Shown here: positions 59,774 to 64,000 of the stretch, piece by piece
Layout of the letters: each line of letters begins with the position of its first letter
How positions within the stretch are numbered: the first letter of the stretch is position 1
Assembly (NCBI RefSeq): GCF_014645515.1
Contig: NZ_BMLW01000009.1
Span: 112,432-176,431 of the forward strand
Direction of reading: 5' to 3'
Origin: Oceanobacillus neutriphilus
GTDB taxonomy: Bacteria > Bacillota > Bacilli > Bacillales > Amphibacillaceae
Length of the DNA: 64,000 nucleotides
Notes under the pieces: generated by a model
What the model saw: the letters and a program-made list of their open reading frames with translations, nothing else
The model's database searches: none
Told to the model about the DNA's origin: nothing
Translations under genes and position numbers: made by a program

Positions 59774-60648
59774 GCCTCTTCACCTTCCCTTGTCAAATGT
59801 ATAAATAGATTATTTATAGATAATGTACCGATTTCTAAGCCGAGCTCTACCGCTTTCCGTTGTTCCTGTTCCGGTAAATGTCCATAAACCATGACAGATT
59901 TCGTTCTTCCCAGCATCTCTTCATGAATGACTTTCAATGTTTTTGTAAATGCTTCAACATTTTCTTTGGGCCCGGTGATAGAGTGCCCTTTTTCGAGAAG
60001 CTGTTCATTTGTTTCCTGCAGCAGAACTTTCCCATTATCAATAATGAGCACTTCATCAAAGAGATATTCCATCTCTGAGACAAGGTGTGTAGAAAATAAA
60101 ATCGTACGCGGATATCTTTCCTGCTCCAATAAGATTTCTTTATAAAATAACTCTCGTGCCGGTGCATCCATACCCAGATACGCTTCATCAAAAATAGTTA
60201 AAGGTGTTCTGCTCGCTAAGCCGATTGTAATTTGTAGAGCGGAAGATTGTCCTCTGGATAATTGGTCAACACTTTTTTTCATTGGAATTTTAAATCTTTT
60301 TGCCAAGTCTCTCGCATATGCTTCATCAAAATGTGGACGGAAATAATGTATACTCTTGATTATTTTATCGATCTTATCGTAGTGATACGTATTATCTTTT
60401 TCGTAAATAAAAGATGTTCCCTGTATAATCCGTTCATTTTCAAAAGGGTCTTCTCCATCAATAACAATTGTCCCGTGCTTTGCTTTGTGAAAGGAAGCGA
60501 GGTACATTAATAAGGTCGTTTTTCCAGCCCCGTTTCTTCCTAATATTCCATGAACCTTGCCTGGAGACAGCTTGAAATTCAATTGGTCCAATGCTTTGAA
60601 ATTCTTATAATATACCGTTAAATCACTTACCTCAATGGAATAAGACAT
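59770..60648 (-). CDS. ABC ATPase with DEAY Walker B variant
   Basis: A 292-residue ATPase: Walker A GRNGAGKTT, signature LSRGQSSALQITIGLA, Walker B/D-loop TIFDEAYLGMDAPA, H-loop FSTHLVSEME. It matches the ATPase at 57789 throughout, including the DEAY variant, so the operon arose by duplication of an ATPase/permease pair. First gene of the operon; GGAGGA is the ribosome site. Confidence 0.87.
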   Translation of the reverse strand: MSYSIEVSDLTVYYKNFKALDQLNFKLSPGKVHGILGRNGAGKTTLLMYLASFHKAKHGTIVIDGEDPFENERIIQGTSFIYEKDNTYHYDKIDKIIKSIHYFRPHFDEAYARDLAKRFKIPMKKSVDQLSRGQSSALQITIGLASRTPLTIFDEAYLGMDAPARELFYKEILLEQERYPRTILFSTHLVSEMEYLFDEVLIIDNGKVLLQETNEQLLEKGHSITGPKENVEAFTKTLKVIHEEMLGRTKSVMVYGHLPEQEQRKAVELGLEIGTLSINNLFIHLTREGEEA

Positions 60649-60688
60649 ATATATCCTCCTTTAAAAGATTATATTTAAACTTATACTG

Positions 60689-60724
60689 TGTTATGGTTAT
60701 ATACTTATGTGTATAACCATAACA
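60689..60724. promoter_or_regulatory. Operator dyad of the GntR/ABC operon
   Basis: TGTTATGGTTATA (60689-60701) and TATAACCATAACA (60712-60724) are perfect 13-bp arms with a 10-base spacer, 41 bases before the first ATPase start. It is the obvious site for the GntR protein at 58667. The rest of the 337-base gap up to 60985 is AT-rich and should hold the promoters of this operon and of the MFS gene. Confidence 0.7.
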
Positions 60725-60985
60725 GTGTTACAGATTATTGTCAATAAAATTAAAAACATCCCGGAGGAAAGTGAGATAGGAAGGTGTAGAACTGGGAATA
60801 CAAACAATTACATTTTTATTTATAAGGTTTATATAAATAGAAATTTACTATATGAAATATTTTGAATTTATGGTATGTTGGAGAGTAATCTAAAAATTTA
60901 AGGAGATGGATTATAAAACAGATAGACAGGAGAGGTTGATGGTGAGAGGAGATACTTATCATGCAAGTTTAAGAGAGTCAATGCT

Positions 60986-62209
60986 ATGAGTGACAAAGGA
61001 AAGGTTGTCGGAATTGCGCTGATTACAGCAATAACTGTGATGGGAGATGCGATGCTTTTTATTGTACTTCCTCTATATTGGCAGGATTTCGGATTAACTG
61101 CTATCTGGCAAATTGGTGTGCTGCTATCCATTAATCGTTTTGTACGTTTGCCGATTACACCATTAGTGGGGTTGTTTTACAGCAAATTCAATATCCGGAC
61201 AGGTGTATTGATTTCTGTAGCCTGTGCTGCCTTAAGCACGTTATCCTATGGTCTGCTTCAGGGTTTTTGGCTGTTACTGCTTGCGAGAATACTATGGGGA
61301 GTCGCCTGGTCATTTGTTAAGCTGGGAGGAATGCTTACAGTCGTAACATTCTCTACAGAAAAAACAAGAGGCCATTATATGGGATTATACAATGGACTAT
61401 GGGGATTGGGCGGATTAGTTGGCATGCTGGCAGGGGGCTTTTTAGTGGATCAGCTATCGATACCATTTGTAACAACCCTGTTTGCATTGATAGCTGTTGC
61501 AGTCTCTCCTTTTATCATCAGGCTGGTACCTAAAAATAATAAAGAAGATGGTAAATCAGCTGCAAGCAATGACTTACCTGACAAGGGGAAACAAGCAATC
61601 CTTAATCCATATATTATTCTTGTTATCCTGACTGGAGGAACGACGGGCTTTATTACAATGGGGATTTTTGCTTCTACACTAAGTCCGCTGATCGAACAAA
61701 CCTATCATGCTAATTGGTCAATGTTTGGAATTGTTATTGGCGCTGCGACACTGGCTGGAATAATCCAGGCAATCCGCTGGGCCTGGGATCCTGTATTTGC
61801 CCCGATGATAGGCAGCTTTGTAGATAGAAGCAAGTATAAATATAACTGGATTCTTGTCCCGTTAACGTTGGGAAGCATTGCTTTTCTGATAATAGGGAGT
61901 GTGGAATCTTTCGTTCTTTTATTAATAACGATTATGTTTTTCCAAATGGTTTCAACCGGACTTGTAACGATAACAGACACCTTGGCGGGAGATGCAGCAG
62001 CAAGAAGCAATCCTGTTAAGATGATGACACTGCATACGGTAGCTGTCGATTTAGGAGCAGCAATCGGACCTTTGCTATCATTTATTATTATAGATGTATA
62101 TGGAATTTCCGCTGTTTTCTATCTATCGAGTCTAGTGATGCTGCTGGTTGCAGGAGCATGGGTTGTTTTTCACTTTTCTCAAAGGGAAAGAGGCAGGTAT
62201 AGTGCGTAA
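60986..62209 (+). CDS. MFS transporter
   Basis: A 407-residue transporter with about twelve membrane segments. GDAMLFIVLPLYW near the start, RLPITPLVGLFYSKFNIRTG as loop 2-3 and RARGHYMGLYNGLWGLGG-like TRGHYMGLYNGLWGLGG are visible. The next gene, 55 bases downstream, is a 3-dehydroquinate dehydratase, so a role in transport of a shikimate/quinate-type compound is possible but unproven. The ribosome site is weak (GAGAG). Confidence 0.82.
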   Translation: MSDKGKVVGIALITAITVMGDAMLFIVLPLYWQDFGLTAIWQIGVLLSINRFVRLPITPLVGLFYSKFNIRTGVLISVACAALSTLSYGLLQGFWLLLLARILWGVAWSFVKLGGMLTVVTFSTEKTRGHYMGLYNGLWGLGGLVGMLAGGFLVDQLSIPFVTTLFALIAVAVSPFIIRLVPKNNKEDGKSAASNDLPDKGKQAILNPYIILVILTGGTTGFITMGIFASTLSPLIEQTYHANWSMFGIVIGAATLAGIIQAIRWAWDPVFAPMIGSFVDRSKYKYNWILVPLTLGSIAFLIIGSVESFVLLLITIMFFQMVSTGLVTITDTLAGDAAARSNPVKMMTLHTVAVDLGAAIGPLLSFIIIDVYGISAVFYLSSLVMLLVAGAWVVFHFSQRERGRYSA

Positions 62210-62264
62210 TGAAAGAGTTTTTTTAAAGGATAAGTTTCAGTAATGAATGGAGGGTGTATGGATT

Positions 62265-63035
62265 ATGACAGAAGCATTAACAGTTAAAAATAGAACACTG
62301 GGAGAAGGGAAGCCGAGTATTTGTATTCCTTTAACTTCTTCAAAAAAAGCAGATATCATTGAAGAAGCGAAACGTTATCAAAAAGAGGCAATAGATGTTG
62401 TTGAATGGCGTGCGGATATATTTGAAGAAGTGGAAAATCAGGAAGCGGTAGAGGAGGTTCTAAAAGATTTAGTGAATATCTTAAAAGGAATTCCGCTGAT
62501 TTTCACCTTCCGCAGTCATCAAGAGGGGGGAGAAAAGGAACTTTCCAAAGAAGATTATGTATCGTTGAATCAATTTGTCATCCAGACAGGTCTTGCAGAT
62601 TTTGTGGACGTAGAATTGTATCAGGGAGAAGATACGGTTCAGCATCTGATTTCTATCGCACATCAGCAGCATACATACGTAATCATTTCCAATCATGATT
62701 TTCAAAAAACACCGCCTAAATCAGAGATTATCAATCGATTAAAAAGGGCAGATGAGCTTGGCGGCGATGTATTAAAAATTGCTGTGATGCCAAATGAAAC
62801 AGAGGATGTTTTAGAGCTGTTAACAGCAACCAATGAAATGAAAAAACTTACAAAGAAGCCAATGATCACAATGGCGATGGGCCCGCTTGGAGTTATTACC
62901 CGGTTGTCCGGGCAAGTTTTCGGTTCAGTACTAACCTTTGGAGCTGGAGAAAGAGCTTCAGCACCGGGACAAATTCCAGTTCAGAAACTGCAGCAAGTAC
63001 TTGATGTTATTGAAAAGTCGATGGGGGAGAAATAA
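62265..63035 (+). CDS. aroD: 3-dehydroquinate dehydratase, type I
   Basis: A 256-residue TIM-barrel enzyme: CIPLTSSKKADIIEEA, VVEWRADIFE, FTFRSHQEGG, ISNHDFQKTP (catalytic His in the SNHDF segment), KIAVMPNETEDV (Schiff-base Lys), MAMGPLGVITRL and FGAGERASAPGQI. It dehydrates 3-dehydroquinate to 3-dehydroshikimate. ATG 62265 has GGAGGG 10 bases upstream; the ATG at 62247 overlaps that site. Type I suits biosynthesis or, with a transporter, catabolism. Confidence 0.93.
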   Translation: MTEALTVKNRTLGEGKPSICIPLTSSKKADIIEEAKRYQKEAIDVVEWRADIFEEVENQEAVEEVLKDLVNILKGIPLIFTFRSHQEGGEKELSKEDYVSLNQFVIQTGLADFVDVELYQGEDTVQHLISIAHQQHTYVIISNHDFQKTPPKSEIINRLKRADELGGDVLKIAVMPNETEDVLELLTATNEMKKLTKKPMITMAMGPLGVITRLSGQVFGSVLTFGAGERASAPGQIPVQKLQQVLDVIEKSMGEK

Positions 63036-63086
63036 GCAGTTATAATGAAGCCGATATTTGCAGTATATTCGCTTTAAAATGAGGCA

Positions 63087-63131
63087 AGACGGAGAGGTTC
63101 TCAACCTTAAGCAGGAGGAACTCTTCGGTCT
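63087..63131 (+). other. Hairpin-forming intergenic segment
   Basis: AGACGGAGAGGTTCTC can pair with GAGGAACTCTTCGGTCT (allowing G-T pairs and a bulge). It lies 50 bases after aroD with no T tract. It may be a weak terminator or a remnant. Confidence 0.3.
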
Positions 63132-63243
63132 GAAGCAGCGATAATTTCAAGGGATAAATCAGTCACTGATCCGATGTGCAGGAAGAGATAAGCCGATACA
63201 ATAAAAGTATCAAATAACTTATACTCAGGAGCTGATTTATCCC

Positions 63244-63393
63244 ATGTTTTCATCTTATGAAATGTTAAAAAGCCAAATTGATTATCAAGTGGAGGATGTA
63301 CGGAAGACAATGGAGCAATGTAAAAATAAAAAGAAAAAACATAAAGTAAAGAACTGGGAAAAGTCATATTTTCGTTTAGAAAGAGAGGGCTGA
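63244..63393 (+). CDS. Small basic protein, 49 residues
   Basis: A short frame encoding a highly charged, lysine-rich helical peptide (MFSSYEMLKSQIDYQVEDVR, then a KNKKKKHKVK run and SYFRLEREG). AGGAG lies 12 bases upstream, and codon use is ordinary for this genome. No membrane segment. Unknown function; it could be a nucleic-acid-binding small protein. Confidence 0.4.
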   Translation: MFSSYEMLKSQIDYQVEDVRKTMEQCKNKKKKHKVKNWEKSYFRLEREG

Positions 63394-63410
63394 ATCTAAT
63401 GGCATGGCAT

Positions 63411-63477
63411 GAAAAAAAGAGGATTTCGATTTAGCTATTGCAACAGCAGCAGTGAATCGAAATCTTCTTTTTTTATC
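63411..63477. terminator. Long terminator-like hairpin
   Basis: AAGAGGATTTCGATT and AATCGAAATCTTCTT pair with one bulge and are flanked by A7 and T7 tracts. It separates the small gene from the convergent dehydrogenase gene. Confidence 0.7.
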
Positions 63478-63552
63478 ATAGGGAGAAAGGAATTCATTTC
63501 GCAGGGCTTCTTCCTCCAAAAAAGGGCCGGGAGATTCACGCTCACGCGATTA

Positions 63553-64000
63553 CTATGGTTTGACTACAGCTCTTCCTCTCAGCATTCCTTGTTCCATCTT
63601 TTCATATGCTTTCTCTACATCATCCAATGAAAAGAGCTCTACTTCATTTCGAATAAGTCCGGCTTCTGCCAGTTTAATAACTTCTTTTGTATCATTGATA
63701 GAGCCGCCCTGAAAATTAAATACTTCTCCATCCAATGGAAGGCTGCCATACCATGGTTTATTTGAAGTCCCCATTCCGGCTCCAATTAAGCCGAATGACC
63801 CTGATTTTCTGACAGCAGCTAATCCCGTCTCAATGGTTGCATCAAAGCCGGCGAAATCAAGCACAACTTCAACCCCGCGTCCATCCGTTAAATCCATTAT
63901 TTCTCCTAATGTAGCTTCATTCACCCCAACCAGTGTATGATGGGCACCATAATCTTTGGCAATTTCCAATCTGTTCTCATTTGTGTCGATTGCAATTATT
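63553..64000 (-). CDS. Zinc-type alcohol dehydrogenase / quinone oxidoreductase, C-terminal part
   Basis: The last about 149 residues of a medium-chain dehydrogenase; the gene continues beyond the right edge. The visible part begins in the Rossmann fold (IIAIDTNENRLEIAKDYGA), then GRGVEVVLDFAG, GSFGLIGAG, FQGGSINDTKEVIKLAE and the C-terminal LDDVEKAYEKMEQGMLRGRAVV. The zinc ligands would lie in the missing N-terminal half, so the exact subfamily is open. Confidence 0.85.
   Translation of the reverse strand, partial: IIAIDTNENRLEIAKDYGAHHTLVGVNEATLGEIMDLTDGRGVEVVLDFAGFDATIETGLAAVRKSGSFGLIGAGMGTSNKPWYGSLPLDGEVFNFQGGSINDTKEVIKLAEAGLIRNEVELFSLDDVEKAYEKMEQGMLRGRAVVKP

Noticed and set aside
63107..63367. 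86-codon minus-strand frame after aroD
   Set aside because: It is antisense to the better supported 49-residue frame and to a hairpin region, with no ribosome site.
1..64000. CRISPR arrays, tRNA or rRNA genes, prophage, restriction-modification or toxin-antitoxin systems
   Set aside because: No evenly spaced repeats, cloverleaf-like or rRNA-like stretches, and none of the credible proteins belongs to such systems.

Overview
The window looks like chromosomal DNA of a low-GC, endospore-lineage Bacillaceae bacterium, most like Oceanobacillus/Virgibacillus; that is inferred from gene content and cannot be settled here. The grounds are AT-rich sequence, strong AGGAGG-type ribosome sites, TTG/GTG starts, an S-box (SAM-I) riboswitch, a consensus cre site, a CitST/CitM set, BmrA-like, MtnE-like and PucR/PucG-like proteins. 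I saw no rRNA, tRNA, CRISPR array, prophage or intact transposon. The last gene runs off the right edge.

Layout. 1-5.8 kb: a plus-strand, partly duplicated export cluster resembling the staphylococcal Pmt layout (YtrA-type GntR regulator, two ABC ATPases, three small ABC-2 permeases). It is interleaved with two YfzA-like small membrane proteins and followed by a GOLPH3/GPP34-family protein. 5.8-8 kb: a PepSY lipoprotein and a PadR/membrane-protein pair with a twin palindromic operator. 8.3-15.5 kb: mixed genes (AbrB-type permease, DUF72, serine hydrolase with a possible leader peptide, HD hydrolase, DUF1992, acyltransferase + DUF6320 pair). 15.8-20.4 kb: a methionine region on the minus strand, where a SAM-I riboswitch precedes metN-metP-alpha-hydroxy-acid oxidase, with mtnE just upstream. 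20.7-25.3 kb: brnQ, then a TetR regulator divergent from an ABC exporter with two perfect operators. 25.4-29.8 kb: an IS605-like end abutting a CitS/CitT-like two-component system and a CitMHS citrate transporter with a cre site. 30-35 kb: ilvD, a UbiA prenyltransferase behind a structured leader, and an MFS transporter.

35.4-50.7 kb is the metabolic centrepiece, a ureide (allantoate) catabolic island. It holds an MFS transporter, a PucR-type regulator (minus strand), allC, allE, two tandem allD copies, fdrA-ylbE-ylbF (oxamate carbamoyltransferase, AllFGH), carbamate kinase, a second MFS transporter and pucG. Allantoate would be opened by AllC to ureidoglycine. AllE plus AllD (via ureidoglycolate) and PucG (by transamination with glyoxylate) both lead to oxalurate. 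AllFGH and carbamate kinase would then recover ATP, leaving oxamate, CO2 and ammonia. Allantoinase and uricase are not in the window.

51-64 kb is rich in exporters: an esterase, an XRE-regulated ABC exporter, a MerR-regulated BmrA-like exporter whose promoter has the 19-bp MerR spacer, a five-gene GntR/double-ABC operon with unusual DEAY Walker B motifs, an MFS transporter next to aroD, and the C-terminal part of a zinc-type alcohol dehydrogenase.
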